DNA of 64,000 nt from Streptomyces sp. TSRI0107 (GCF_001905845.1 NZ_LIVZ01000004.1:62001-126000), one strand, 5' to 3'; shown: positions 17,421 to 26,348, numbered from the stretch's first letter. The notes: generated by a model not told the origin, from the letters alone. Made by a program: numbers and translations.

Positions 17421-19514
17421 CTACGACGACGCTCTCGGAGAAACCTTTGCTCCCTTCTTCAGGAAGCCCATGTCCTCGTAGACCGGGGTCCTGAAGCCGA
17501 AGGCGCCGGCGTTGGCGAGGTCCTTCCGCGCGGCGATCAGCTGCGGGCGCTGGTAGAGGGGGATGGAGCCGGCCGCGGCCCAGATGCGGGCGTCGGCCTT
17601 GCGGAGCAGGGAGCGGGACTCGGACTCGTCCAGGGTGGCGATCGCCTGGTCGAAGAGCTGGTCGACCTGGTCGGTGCCGACGCGGGTGTAGTTCTGTTCG
17701 ACGGTGAGGGAGCCGTCGGCGCCGGGGACGGGCTTGGCGTAGATCGGGCGGGCGTCGGTGGCGGGGAAGGCGGAGGCGGGCCAGGAGTACAGGGCGAGGT
17801 CGTACGCGCCGGAGGCGATGTGGTCCCTGAAGTAGCTCTCGTCGCTGACCTTGGTCGTCTCGGTGCGGATGCCGACCCCGTCCAGCATGCGGGTGATGCG
17901 GTCCGCGACCGCGTGCAGGCTCTCCGAGCCCGGCCCGGACGGCAGGACGAAGCGGAGCGTGAGCGGCTTGCCGTCCTTGGCGACCACGCCGGTCTTCGTG
18001 CCGGCCGGGGCGGCGGTGCCCTTGGGGGCGTACGCGCCCGGGGCGCCGCCCTGCTTCAGGTGCTGCTTGCCGTCCTGGGCGAGGTGGTGGCCCTCCCGCT
18101 TGCCGTCCTCGGCGTCGCGGACGTCCCTGGCCTTGTCGTCCTGGCCGACGATGAACATCCCGTCGTCGCCGGTCCCCTTCCCCTTGGCCTTCTCGCCCTC
18201 GGGGCCCGCGGCCTTCTCGCCCTGCTCCTCCTCGACCGGTCCGCCGCGCACCCAGCCCGCGTCGGCGAGCAGGGCCTGGGCCGCGGCGGTGTCCTGGCCG
18301 CCGAGGGCGCCGCTGTTGTCGGCGTAGACGGCCTGCCCGGACAGGGCGAGGTGGCTGCCGACCGGGACGGCGGGCAGGTCCAGCGGCCGCAGGACGGTCC
18401 TGGCGAGCTCCTCGCGGTCCAGGGTGCGGGCGACGGCCCGGCGGACGCGTTCGTCGGCGAGCGGGCCCTCGGAGCCGTTCAGGGCGAGCTGGGTGTAGGC
18501 GGGTTCGAGGGACTTGCGGACCTCGAACCCGCTCAGCGCCTGGTCCCGGCGGGCCGGCCCGGCGTTTCCTCCGCCGCCGTCGCCGTTCTCGTCGTCGCGC
18601 GCGGCCTTCGACGGGGAGGCGGAGGCGCCCCTCGGTCCGGCGGCGGCGGTGATGCGGCGGGCCTCGGCGGCGTCGATCTCGGCCAGGTCGACCGCTCCGG
18701 CGGCCAGCGCCTCGGCCCGCTCCTCGCGGGGTACGGCGGTCAGCACGATCGCGTCGAGCCGGGCGGGGCTGCCCCACCAGCGGGGGTTGCGCACGAGGGT
18801 GACCTCGTCGGCCTTGGTGTCGACCTTCTTCACGGTGAACGGCCCGGCGGTGATCTTCAGCTTCTTGCGGGCCCCGTCGTTGAAGGAGTCCGGCGTGCCC
18901 ATGACCTCCTTCGGGTACAGCGGCGAGAACAGCGAGCGCCAGTCGGCGTAGGGCCGCGCGAAGGTGACCTTGACCTCCAGGTCGTTCTCGCCGCGTTCGA
19001 TCCGCTCGATCCGGTCGTACCCGGCGTTGCGGGCGGTCCAGTACGCGCTGTCCTTGCCGGACAGGGCCCGCCACTGGGCGGCGAAGTCGGCGGCGCCGAT
19101 CTCCCGGCCGTCGCTCCAGACGGCCTGCTGGCTCAGTTTGTAGAGGACGACCTGCTTCGGCTCGGTCTTCACCACCTTGGCCGATTCCAGGTAGTCGGCG
19201 GCGATCTGCGGGCGGCCCTGGGCGTCCATGCGGTACATCGACGGCAGCACGGCCTGGGCGATCCGGGTGGTGGCCGCGTCGGCGTCCGCCTGGAAGGTGT
19301 TCAGGGTCTCCGGCACCGCGTCCACGGCCCAGCGCAGGGTGCCGCCGTCGGTGACCTCGGCGCGCGCGGCGGGGGCGATGTCCTGCCCGGCCAGCGGCTT
19401 GCCCGCCGGGTCCTTCGAGCTGCACCCGGCGAGGGCGGGCACGGTCAGCACGCCCGCGGTGAGGAAGGCGACCGAGCGCAGGACCGCGCGGGGAGTGACG
19501 CCGTGGTGGGACAT
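17421..19514 (-). CDS. Peptide-type substrate-binding lipoprotein with low-complexity insertions
   Basis: A 697-residue member of solute-binding family 5, about 100 residues longer than usual. The signal peptide ends LAGC (Cys31). Family landmarks include TDGGTLRWAVDAVPETLNTFQ, WSDGREIGAADFAAQWRAL and a C-terminal AGSIPLYQRPQLIAARKDL. The extra length lies mainly in two charged, Gly/Ala/Lys-rich inserts near residues 288-323 and 425-516, which look like exposed linkers. No permease or ATPase gene adjoins it, so it must share a transporter, perhaps a bldK-type one, or act alone as an orphan receptor. It is divergent from the Sdh operon. Confidence 0.88.
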   Translation of the reverse strand: MSHHGVTPRAVLRSVAFLTAGVLTVPALAGCSSKDPAGKPLAGQDIAPAARAEVTDGGTLRWAVDAVPETLNTFQADADAATTRIAQAVLPSMYRMDAQGRPQIAADYLESAKVVKTEPKQVVLYKLSQQAVWSDGREIGAADFAAQWRALSGKDSAYWTARNAGYDRIERIERGENDLEVKVTFARPYADWRSLFSPLYPKEVMGTPDSFNDGARKKLKITAGPFTVKKVDTKADEVTLVRNPRWWGSPARLDAIVLTAVPREERAEALAAGAVDLAEIDAAEARRITAAAGPRGASASPSKAARDDENGDGGGGNAGPARRDQALSGFEVRKSLEPAYTQLALNGSEGPLADERVRRAVARTLDREELARTVLRPLDLPAVPVGSHLALSGQAVYADNSGALGGQDTAAAQALLADAGWVRGGPVEEEQGEKAAGPEGEKAKGKGTGDDGMFIVGQDDKARDVRDAEDGKREGHHLAQDGKQHLKQGGAPGAYAPKGTAAPAGTKTGVVAKDGKPLTLRFVLPSGPGSESLHAVADRITRMLDGVGIRTETTKVSDESYFRDHIASGAYDLALYSWPASAFPATDARPIYAKPVPGADGSLTVEQNYTRVGTDQVDQLFDQAIATLDESESRSLLRKADARIWAAAGSIPLYQRPQLIAARKDLANAGAFGFRTPVYEDMGFLKKGAKVSPRASS

Positions 19515-19800
19515 CTGGTGTTACCTCCGGGGGCCGCGGGCGTTACGATCACTTTTGGCGGTATATGGAGCTGATCACATGTATGCGGCCACTGAAGAGG
19601 AAAGGGTTCGGCAACGGGCGGCGACACGGCGACGGTCGCCCGGAAGTCACCCGTGCGGCGCAACGCACCACGGGATGCACCCACACGCCTCGGCCAATCG
19701 GTGCACTCCCCTTCCCACCGGCAGGTGTGACGCGCAACACTCGCAGGCGCATGAACGTCGCCGTCCACGGCCCCCCGGCCGACGGAAGTGAGGTCACGTC

Positions 19801-20088
19801 ATGTCCGTGCACGATGAACTGGTGTCAGTCCAGCGGTGCCTCGAGGACCTGAACCGGTCCGTGAACCGGCTGGAACAGCAGATGGGCGGCGGAATCGACG
19901 TCCGCCGGGTCCGCGCCGACTGCGACCATCTGCGCGCGAGCGTCGCGCTGCTCCGCGAGGTGGCCTCCGGCCACGCGTCCGGCCGGCGGCCGGAACTCGT
20001 CACCATCTCCGACACCCCGTACGACGTCGCCCTGTGGACGGACTCGGACGACGAGGGTCTCGGCGCCCGCGACCGACGCGCACCCTGA
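19801..20088 (+). CDS. Small conserved protein heading the Sdh1-type operon (Rv0250c-like)
   Basis: A 95-residue cytoplasmic protein. The N-terminal half is a probable coiled coil (VQRCLEDLNRSVNRLEQQMG, then DCDHLRASVALLREVA). The C-terminal half holds a motif DTPYDVALWTDSDDEGLG. From memory, Mycobacterium Rv0250c, a protein of similar length immediately upstream of the Sdh1 genes, ends with a matching DTxYD...W.D.DDEG motif, so I propose they are orthologues. GAGG lies seven bases before the ATG. The gene is 28 bp upstream of the membrane-subunit gene. A role as an accessory subunit or assembly factor of the dehydrogenase is inference from conserved linkage. Confidence 0.75.
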   Translation: MSVHDELVSVQRCLEDLNRSVNRLEQQMGGGIDVRRVRADCDHLRASVALLREVASGHASGRRPELVTISDTPYDVALWTDSDDEGLGARDRRAP

Positions 20089-20116
20089 GCAACCCGAGCC
20101 GACCGGGAGTCACACC

Positions 20117-20953
20117 TTGGCCACTGGTACGGAACCCCCGACAACCGAACCCCATCACTCCGGCGGCGGTGTCCGCTCCGCCGGCCGCGCCGCGATCGCC
20201 GCCCCGCATCTGCGGACCGACCGGTGGTGGCTGGCGCCGGCCGCCACCGCCGCCGGGCTGTTCGCCTTCGTCGTCTACTCGACGTGGCGGGCTTTCGCAG
20301 GCGCCGACTACTACGCGGCGCCGTACGTCTCGCCGTTCTACTCGCCCTGCCTCGCCGAGAACTGCGAGCCGATGCGGGCGGGACCCAACTGGGAGATCTT
20401 CGGCAGCTGGTGGGGCATCTCACCGGCGATCCTCATCCTGATCTTCCCGCTCGGCTTCCGCCTGACCTGCTACTACTACCGCAAGGCCTACTACCGGGGT
20501 TTCTGGGCGTCCCCGCCGGCCTGCGCGGTGGCCGAGCCGCACGGGAAGTACACCGGTGAGACCCGCTTCCCGCTGATCCTGCAGAACATCCACCGCTACT
20601 TCTTCTACGCGGCGATCCCGGTCGCGGGCATCCTCACCTACGACACCGTGCTCGCCTTCCGCGACGAGCACTACGAGTGGGGCCACATGGGCCTCGGCAC
20701 CCTCGTCTTCGTCGTCAACATCGTGCTGATCTGGGCGTACACCGTGTCGTGCCACTCCTGCCGGCACATCGTCGGCGGCAAGCTCAAGCACTTCTCCCGG
20801 CACCCCGTGCGCTACCGCATGTGGCAGTTCGTGGGACGGCTCAACGCCCGGCACATGCTGCTCGCCTGGACGTCGCTGGCGAGCGTGGCGCTCGCCGACT
20901 TCTACGTCTACCTGGTCGCTTCCGGTGTCTTCGAGGATCCGAGGTTCTTCTGA
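20117..20953 (+). CDS. sdhC: Succinate dehydrogenase membrane subunit, Sdh1 type
   Basis: A 278-residue, five-helix membrane anchor, larger than classical SdhC. It starts at TTG 20117, preceded by GGGAG. Helices are visible at WWLAPAATAAGLFAFVVY, ISPAILILIFPLGFRLTCYYY, YFFYAAIPVAGILTYD, GLGTLVFVVNIVLIWAYTV and MLLAWTSLASVALADFYVY. A Cys/His cluster SCHSCRH (Cys212, Cys215, His213, His217) sits just after the fourth helix, and another Cys pair lies in YSPCLAENCEP. Published work on mycobacterial Sdh1 describes a membrane-embedded Rieske-type FeS cluster instead of heme; whether these residues are its ligands is inference. The stop overlaps the sdhA start by one base. Confidence 0.9.
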   Translation: MATGTEPPTTEPHHSGGGVRSAGRAAIAAPHLRTDRWWLAPAATAAGLFAFVVYSTWRAFAGADYYAAPYVSPFYSPCLAENCEPMRAGPNWEIFGSWWGISPAILILIFPLGFRLTCYYYRKAYYRGFWASPPACAVAEPHGKYTGETRFPLILQNIHRYFFYAAIPVAGILTYDTVLAFRDEHYEWGHMGLGTLVFVVNIVLIWAYTVSCHSCRHIVGGKLKHFSRHPVRYRMWQFVGRLNARHMLLAWTSLASVALADFYVYLVASGVFEDPRFF

Positions 20954-22827
20954 TGTCCGTGGTCGAGCGGCAGGAGTGGGACGTCGTCGTGGTCGGGGCC
21001 GGCGGGGCGGGTCTGCGCGCCGCCATCGAGGCCCGCGAGCGCGGCGCCCGTACGGCGGTCGTCTGCAAGTCGCTGTTCGGCAAGGCGCACACGGTGATGG
21101 CCGAGGGCGGCATCGCGGCGGCGATGGCCAACGTCAACGAGCACGACAACTGGCAGGTCCACTTCCGCGACACCCTGCGCGGCGGCAAGTTCCTCAACCA
21201 GTGGCGGATGGCCGAGCTGCACGCCCAGGAGGCCCCCGACCGGGTGTGGGAGCTGGAGACCTGGGGCGCCCTGTTCGACCGTACGAAGGACGGGCGGATC
21301 TCCCAGCGCAACTTCGGCGGCCACGAGTACCCGCGTCTCGCCCATGTCGGCGACCGCACCGGCCTGGAGCTGATCCGCACCCTCCAGCAGAAGATCGTCG
21401 CGCTCCAGCAGGAGGACTTCGCCCGGACCGGCGACTACGAGTCCCACCTCAGGGTCTTCCAGGAGTGCACGGTCACCCGGGTGCTCAAGGACGGATCCCG
21501 GGTGAGCGGCGTCTTCGCCTACGAGCGGGAGAGCGGCCGTTTCCTCGTCCTGGAGGCGCCCGCCGTGGTGATCGCCACCGGCGGCATCGGCAAGTCGTTC
21601 AAGGTGACGTCGAACTCGTGGGAGTACACCGGCGACGGGCACGCCCTCGCCCTGCTCGCGGGCGCGCCCCTGGTGAACATGGAGTTCGTGCAGTTCCACC
21701 CGACGGGCATGGTCTGGCCGCCGTCGGTGAAGGGCATCCTGGTCACCGAGTCGGTGCGCGGCGACGGCGGGGTGCTGCGCAACTCCGACGGCAAGCGGTT
21801 CATGTTCGACTACATCCCGGACGTCTTCAAGGAGAAGTACGCCGAGACCGAGGACGAGGCCGACCGCTGGTACGACGACCCGGACAACAACCGGCGCCCG
21901 CCCGAGCTGCTGCCCCGCGACGAGGTCGCCCGGGCCATCAACACCGAGGTGAAGGAGGGCCGCGGCTCTCCGCACGGCGGGGTCTTCCTGGACGTGTCGA
22001 CGCGAATGCCCGCCGAGGTGATCAAGCGGCGGCTGCCGTCCATGTACCACCAGTTCAAGGAGCTGGCGGACGTCGACATCACCGCGGAGGCCATGGAGGT
22101 CGGGCCGACCTGCCACTACGTGATGGGCGGCGTCGCCGTCGACTCCGAGACGGCGGCGGCACGCGGGGTGCCCGGGCTGTACGCCGCCGGTGAGGTGGCG
22201 GGCGGCATGCACGGCTCGAACCGGCTCGGCGGCAACTCGCTCTCCGACCTGCTGGTCTTCGGCCGCCGGGCGGGCCGGTACGCGGCCGACCACGCGGCGG
22301 ACCTCGCCGGGGCGCGCCCCCGGGTGGACGACGCCCAGGTCGACGCGGCCGCCGAGGAGGCGCTGCGGCCCTTCTCGGTGACCGGCGAGAACCCGTACAC
22401 CCTGCACCAGGAACTCCAGCGGACCATGAACGACCTGGTCGGCATCATCCGCCGCGAGGGCGAGATGGAGCAGGCCCTGGAAGCCCTCGCCGGCCTGCGG
22501 GCACGGGCGGCGCGGGCCGGTGTGGAGGGCCACCGCCAGTTCAACCCGGGCTGGCACCTGGCCCTCGATCTGCGGAACATGCTGCTGGTCAGCGAGTGCG
22601 TGGCCCGGGCGGCGCTGGAGCGCACCGAGTCGCGCGGCGGTCACACCCGGGAGGACTTCCCGGCGATGGACCGGGCGTGGCGGCGGGTGAACCTGCTGTG
22701 CGCGCTCGCCGGGGACGCCGTCGTCCTGACCCGGGAGACCACCGACCCCATCCGCCCCGACCTGCTCGCCCTCTTCCAGAAGGAGGAGCTGGTCAAGTAC
22801 CTCGCCGAAGAGGAGCTGTACGAATGA
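20953..22827 (+). CDS. sdhA: Succinate dehydrogenase/fumarate reductase flavoprotein subunit
   Basis: A 624-residue flavoprotein that oxidises succinate at an FAD. The dinucleotide-binding motif GAGGAG is at residues 15-20. The covalent-FAD histidine is probably His46 in GKAHTVMAEGG. The catalytic-domain landmarks FHPTGM, GGVAVD and the terminal GSNRLGGNSLSDLLVFGRRAG are present. It starts at ATG 20953 within the sdhC stop (TGATG), so it is translationally coupled. It ends with an ATGA overlap into sdhB. The gene order sdhC-sdhA-sdhB matches mycobacterial Rv0249c-Rv0247c. Confidence 0.96.
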   Translation: MSVVERQEWDVVVVGAGGAGLRAAIEARERGARTAVVCKSLFGKAHTVMAEGGIAAAMANVNEHDNWQVHFRDTLRGGKFLNQWRMAELHAQEAPDRVWELETWGALFDRTKDGRISQRNFGGHEYPRLAHVGDRTGLELIRTLQQKIVALQQEDFARTGDYESHLRVFQECTVTRVLKDGSRVSGVFAYERESGRFLVLEAPAVVIATGGIGKSFKVTSNSWEYTGDGHALALLAGAPLVNMEFVQFHPTGMVWPPSVKGILVTESVRGDGGVLRNSDGKRFMFDYIPDVFKEKYAETEDEADRWYDDPDNNRRPPELLPRDEVARAINTEVKEGRGSPHGGVFLDVSTRMPAEVIKRRLPSMYHQFKELADVDITAEAMEVGPTCHYVMGGVAVDSETAAARGVPGLYAAGEVAGGMHGSNRLGGNSLSDLLVFGRRAGRYAADHAADLAGARPRVDDAQVDAAAEEALRPFSVTGENPYTLHQELQRTMNDLVGIIRREGEMEQALEALAGLRARAARAGVEGHRQFNPGWHLALDLRNMLLVSECVARAALERTESRGGHTREDFPAMDRAWRRVNLLCALAGDAVVLTRETTDPIRPDLLALFQKEELVKYLAEEELYE

Positions 22828-23600
22828 GCGGCTACGAGGCCCGCTTCAAGGTGTGGCGGGGCGACGCGGACGGCGGCGGCCTGGAGGACTTCACGGTCGA
22901 GGTGAACGAGGGCGAGGTGGTCCTGGACATCGTTCACCGTCTGCAGGCGACCCAGGCCCCCGATCTCGCCGTCCGGTGGAACTGCAAGGCGGGCAAGTGC
23001 GGGTCGTGCTCGGCGGAGATCAACGGGCGGCCCCGGCTGATGTGCATGACCCGGATGTCGGTGTTCGCCCCCGACGAGACGATCACCGTGACCCCGCTGC
23101 GGGCGTTCCCGGTGGTCCGGGACCTGGTCACGGACGTCGGTTTCAACTACCGCAAGGCCAGGGAGGTGCCGGCGTTCGTGCCGCCGGCCGGGGTGGGTCC
23201 CGGCGAGTACCGGATGATGCAGGAGGACGTGGACCGCTCGCAGGAGTTCCGCAAGTGCATCGAGTGCTTCCTGTGCCAGGACACCTGCCATGTGGTGCGC
23301 GACCACGAGGAGAACAAGGCGGCGTTCGCCGGCCCCCGCTTCCTGATGCGGGTCGCCGAACTGGACATGCACCCGCTGGACGCGGCGGCGGAGAGCGGGC
23401 TCGACCGCAAGAGCGCCGCCCAGGACGAGCACGGTCTCGGCTACTGCAACATCACCAAGTGCTGCACGGAGGTCTGCCCCGAGGGCATCAAGATCACCGA
23501 CAACGCCCTGATCCCGCTGAAGGAACGGGCCGTGGACCGCAAGTACGACCCGCTGGTGTGGCTGGGCTCGAAGATCAGGAGGCGTCCGGCAGCAGGCTGA
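22824..23600 (+). CDS. sdhB: Succinate dehydrogenase iron-sulfur subunit
   Basis: A 258-residue electron-transfer subunit. Cys54, Cys59, Cys62 and Cys74 form the plant-type 2Fe-2S site (CKAGKCGSC...C). CIECFLCQDTC (from Cys145) and the later CNITKCCTEVCPEG supply ligands for the 4Fe-4S and 3Fe-4S clusters. The start ATG at 22824 overlaps the sdhA stop by four bases. Its 3' end runs 26 bp into the convergent kinase gene (23575), so the two transcripts overlap. Confidence 0.95.
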   Translation: MSGYEARFKVWRGDADGGGLEDFTVEVNEGEVVLDIVHRLQATQAPDLAVRWNCKAGKCGSCSAEINGRPRLMCMTRMSVFAPDETITVTPLRAFPVVRDLVTDVGFNYRKAREVPAFVPPAGVGPGEYRMMQEDVDRSQEFRKCIECFLCQDTCHVVRDHEENKAAFAGPRFLMRVAELDMHPLDAAAESGLDRKSAAQDEHGLGYCNITKCCTEVCPEGIKITDNALIPLKERAVDRKYDPLVWLGSKIRRRPAAG

Positions 23601-24564
23601 GCGTCTGCCGCAGGTGGTGCTCGGCGATGGCCCGCATCCCCTCCGGGTGCGGGAAGTCCCCTTCGAGGAGCCGCAGCGGACCGGACACCAGGGACAGGTG
23701 CGTGGCCAGCCGGTACAGGCGCAGCCGGTCCTCGTCGAGGCCGGGGGCGCGCAGGACGTCGTAGTGGGAGCCGAAGCGGATCCGCAGGAAGACGTGCTCC
23801 CACTCGGCGTCGAAGTACATCAGGCCCTCGATGTCGATCAGGGCCGGGTGGCCCTCGGCGTCGAGCAGGACGTGGTCGGGGCCGAGTTCGCCGTGGACGA
23901 GGCCGTACCGGGCCCGCGGCCGTACGGCCTCGGCCAGCTCCCGCACCCTGTCCTCCAGTCCGTCCCGTACGGCGGCGATCCGTTCGTCCCGTACGGCGGC
24001 CTCCGCGATCGAGCGCAGGGCGCCGTCGGTGACGCGCCGCTCGCAGGAGGGCGCGTCCGACACCCCGCCGCCGTCGACGACGGCGACCTTGCCGAGGCCC
24101 GGCCCCCGCACCTCGCGCAGCCGCCCGAGCTGGACGGCCAGCCGGTCCAGGGCGGCCCGCCCCGCTGCCGGGTCCCGCCGCAGCATCTCCTCCAGGCTTC
24201 CGCCGCGCAGGTCCTCGACGACCGCCGCGTCCGCCGCGAGCCGCGTGCGGGTGCCATCGGCGTGCAGCAGGCGCGGTGTGCGCACCCCGGCGGCGGCGAG
24301 CCGGTCGTGCGCCGCCGTGAACAGGCCGAGGTCCGTGCCGGGCGACAGCGGGTCGCGGGGGTCGGTGGGCCCGGCGTCCCAGTAGTCCTCGGCGGCCGAC
24401 CAGACGTACGCCACGGCTGTGAAGCCGTCGTCGCAGGTGAGACGGTAGACGCCCTTCTTGCTGCCGCCGCGCAGCCGGGTGACGGAGCGCAGCGGGCGGT
24501 GGCGGCCGAGCGCGGCTCGGGCGAGCGGGGCGAGGTCGTCGCGGGTCAGGGCCGTGCGGGGCAT
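23575..24564 (-). CDS. Aminoglycoside phosphotransferase (APH)-fold kinase
   Basis: A 329-residue kinase-like protein of the APH/choline kinase superfamily. It has an N-lobe with a Lys-rich glycine loop (LRGGSKKGVYRLTCDDG), a catalytic loop HGELGPDHVLLD in place of the usual HxDxxxxN, and a metal-binding IDIEG motif. The catalytic Asp is therefore replaced by Glu-Leu text, so activity is uncertain. The substrate is unknown. It is convergent with sdhB and overlaps it by 26 bp. The start ATG 24564 gives MPRTALTRDDLAPLARAAL. Confidence 0.82.
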   Translation of the reverse strand: MPRTALTRDDLAPLARAALGRHRPLRSVTRLRGGSKKGVYRLTCDDGFTAVAYVWSAAEDYWDAGPTDPRDPLSPGTDLGLFTAAHDRLAAAGVRTPRLLHADGTRTRLAADAAVVEDLRGGSLEEMLRRDPAAGRAALDRLAVQLGRLREVRGPGLGKVAVVDGGGVSDAPSCERRVTDGALRSIAEAAVRDERIAAVRDGLEDRVRELAEAVRPRARYGLVHGELGPDHVLLDAEGHPALIDIEGLMYFDAEWEHVFLRIRFGSHYDVLRAPGLDEDRLRLYRLATHLSLVSGPLRLLEGDFPHPEGMRAIAEHHLRQTLSLLPDAS

Positions 24565-24704
24565 GGGCTACGCCTCCCGGGCGTACGGGGCCGGAACCGC
24601 CGATCCTCGCAGCCGGCCCGCCCACGCGGTCCGGCATTTTCCGCGCACCACCGGCAGGCGCACCCCACTCGCGGCGCCGGGTTCCTGCTCATACGCTCCG
24701 AAAT

Positions 24705-26270
24705 GTGACGCCCTCCCTGATCCGGGGCCGCCCCCGGCGCGCCGACCCGTACATATCCGCGCGGGTGGCGCACGCCCTGCTGGGCGCGGTCGTCGCGGTG
24801 CTGTGGCTGGCGTTGCCGGGGATGACGACGACCCCCGGCGTCCCGGCCGCGACAGCGCCCGCCGCGGCCTCACCGAGCGCGGCGGCGCGGCAGGAGGAGA
24901 CAGAGGAGACCACCACCGCCGACCTCGTCCTGCCGCTGCTGGCGCTGGGCGCGGCGGTCGTGCTCGGCGCGTACGGTTACGCGCGCCGCCTCCGGCGGGC
25001 CCGTACCCGGACCACTCCCGGCGGGCTGCCCGCCGGCCCGGCGCCGGGCCCGTCCCTCGCCGACGCGGACGACCGGGCGCGGGCGGCCCTGGTCGCGGCG
25101 GACGACTGGGTGCGCACCAGCCGCGCGGAGCTGGACTTCGCCGCGGCGCGCGCGGACGCCGAGGCCGTCGTCCCCTTCGAGCGGACGGTACGGGCGGCGG
25201 AGGCCGAACTGGCGGCGGCGTTCCGGATGCGCCGGCGGTACGACGAGGGCGTGCCGGCCGAGGAGTCGGCCCGGCGGCAGACGCTCGCCGGGATCGAGGG
25301 GCGGTGCGCGGAGGCGGGGCGGCTGCTGGACGGGCAGGCCGCCGCGTTCGACCGGCTGCGCGACCTGGAGCGGGGGATCGGCGGGGCACTGGAGACGGCG
25401 GAGAGCCGGTTCCGGGAACTGGCCGGGCGGACCGGCGCGGCGGAGGCCGCTCTCACGGACGTCGCCCGGTGGTGTCCGCCCGCCGCGAGCGCGTCCGTCG
25501 TCGGGTACGTGGAACAGGCCAAGGACCGGCTGGTGTTCGCCACGACCCGTCTCAACCAGGCCCGCCAGTGCGCCGACCGCGACGAGACCGGCCGGGCCGT
25601 CGCCCATCTGCGGGCCGCCGAGGAGGCGGTGGCCCAGGCCGGGACCTTCGTCACCGCCGTCGAACGGCTCGCCGCCCGGCTGCGGCGGGCCGCCGCCCTG
25701 GTCCCGGCCGCGCTGACCGGGGCGGAGGCGGAACTGGCGGCGGCGCGGGCACGGGCGGCCGACCCGGACGTGCCCGCCGGTGAACTGCGGGCGCGGATCC
25801 GGCACGCCGACGCGGTGCTGTCCGTCGTACGCGACGAACTGACCTCCGGCCCGTACGACCCCCTCGACCTGCTGCACCGGATCGTGCGGGTGACCGCGCC
25901 GGTGGGCGCCGGGCGGGCGGGGGTGCTGTCGGCCGCCGGGGCGCTGGTCGCCGGTGGTGCCGTCGCCGACGCGGAGGCCTTCGTCGGCACGCACCGGGGC
26001 GTGGTCGGCGCCGAGGCGCGGACCGGGCTGGCGGCGGCGCGGGCGCTGCGGGAGGACGACCCGGTGAGGGCCGAGTCCCTGGCCCGCCAGGCCCGCCTGC
26101 TCGCCGAACAGGACGTACGCGCCCACGGCCACCCGGACGCGGCCCCCGGCACCGGCGCCGGCGGCGCGCTCCTCGGCGGCATCCTCCTCGGCACCGACCC
26201 GGACACCGCCCCGTCCGCGAGCTTCGGCGGCCCCCGCACCCGTGACCGCCGGGCACCGGAGCCGCCGTAG
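24705..26270 (+). CDS. Membrane-anchored coiled-coil protein, TPM-family relative lacking the TPM domain
   Basis: A 521-residue protein with an N-terminal helix (ALLGAVVAVLWLALPG), an Ala/Thr/Glu-rich linker, a second helix (LVLPLLALGAAVVLGAYGYA), and then about 420 residues of Ala/Arg/Glu-rich helical text. It ends in GGALLGGILLG and SFGGPRTRDRR. That C-terminal pattern is familiar from Streptomyces proteins with an N-terminal TPM phosphatase domain, but here no room for that domain exists between signal and helix. The GTG at 24705 lies just after a TACGCT box, suggesting a leaderless message. Its function is unknown. Confidence 0.75.
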   Translation: MTPSLIRGRPRRADPYISARVAHALLGAVVAVLWLALPGMTTTPGVPAATAPAAASPSAAARQEETEETTTADLVLPLLALGAAVVLGAYGYARRLRRARTRTTPGGLPAGPAPGPSLADADDRARAALVAADDWVRTSRAELDFAAARADAEAVVPFERTVRAAEAELAAAFRMRRRYDEGVPAEESARRQTLAGIEGRCAEAGRLLDGQAAAFDRLRDLERGIGGALETAESRFRELAGRTGAAEAALTDVARWCPPAASASVVGYVEQAKDRLVFATTRLNQARQCADRDETGRAVAHLRAAEEAVAQAGTFVTAVERLAARLRRAAALVPAALTGAEAELAAARARAADPDVPAGELRARIRHADAVLSVVRDELTSGPYDPLDLLHRIVRVTAPVGAGRAGVLSAAGALVAGGAVADAEAFVGTHRGVVGAEARTGLAAARALREDDPVRAESLARQARLLAEQDVRAHGHPDAAPGTGAGGALLGGILLGTDPDTAPSASFGGPRTRDRRAPEPP

Positions 26271-26333
26271 GGCCTGTCTGACAATTCCCGTCGTTCGCCC
26301 GAAGGGCAGGCGGGAATTGTCAGACAGGCCCTA
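26268..26333. repeat. 23-bp perfect inverted repeat / hairpin between convergent genes
   Basis: The two arms at 26268-26290 and 26311-26333 are perfectly complementary over 23 bp and include the stop codon of the upstream gene. The 20-base spacer contains its own GCCC/GGGC mini-hairpin. The arms hold an AT-rich core (CTGACAATTCCCG) unlike the surrounding DNA. It may serve as a bidirectional terminator for the two convergent genes. The length and perfection also fit a small mobile palindrome. Confidence 0.85.
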
Positions 26334-26348
26334 GGGGGCCCTGCCGGG

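Noticed and set aside
26268..26333. Ends of a complete insertion sequence
   Set aside because: Only 20 bases lie between the arms and no transposase frame is nearby, so at most it is a palindromic element.
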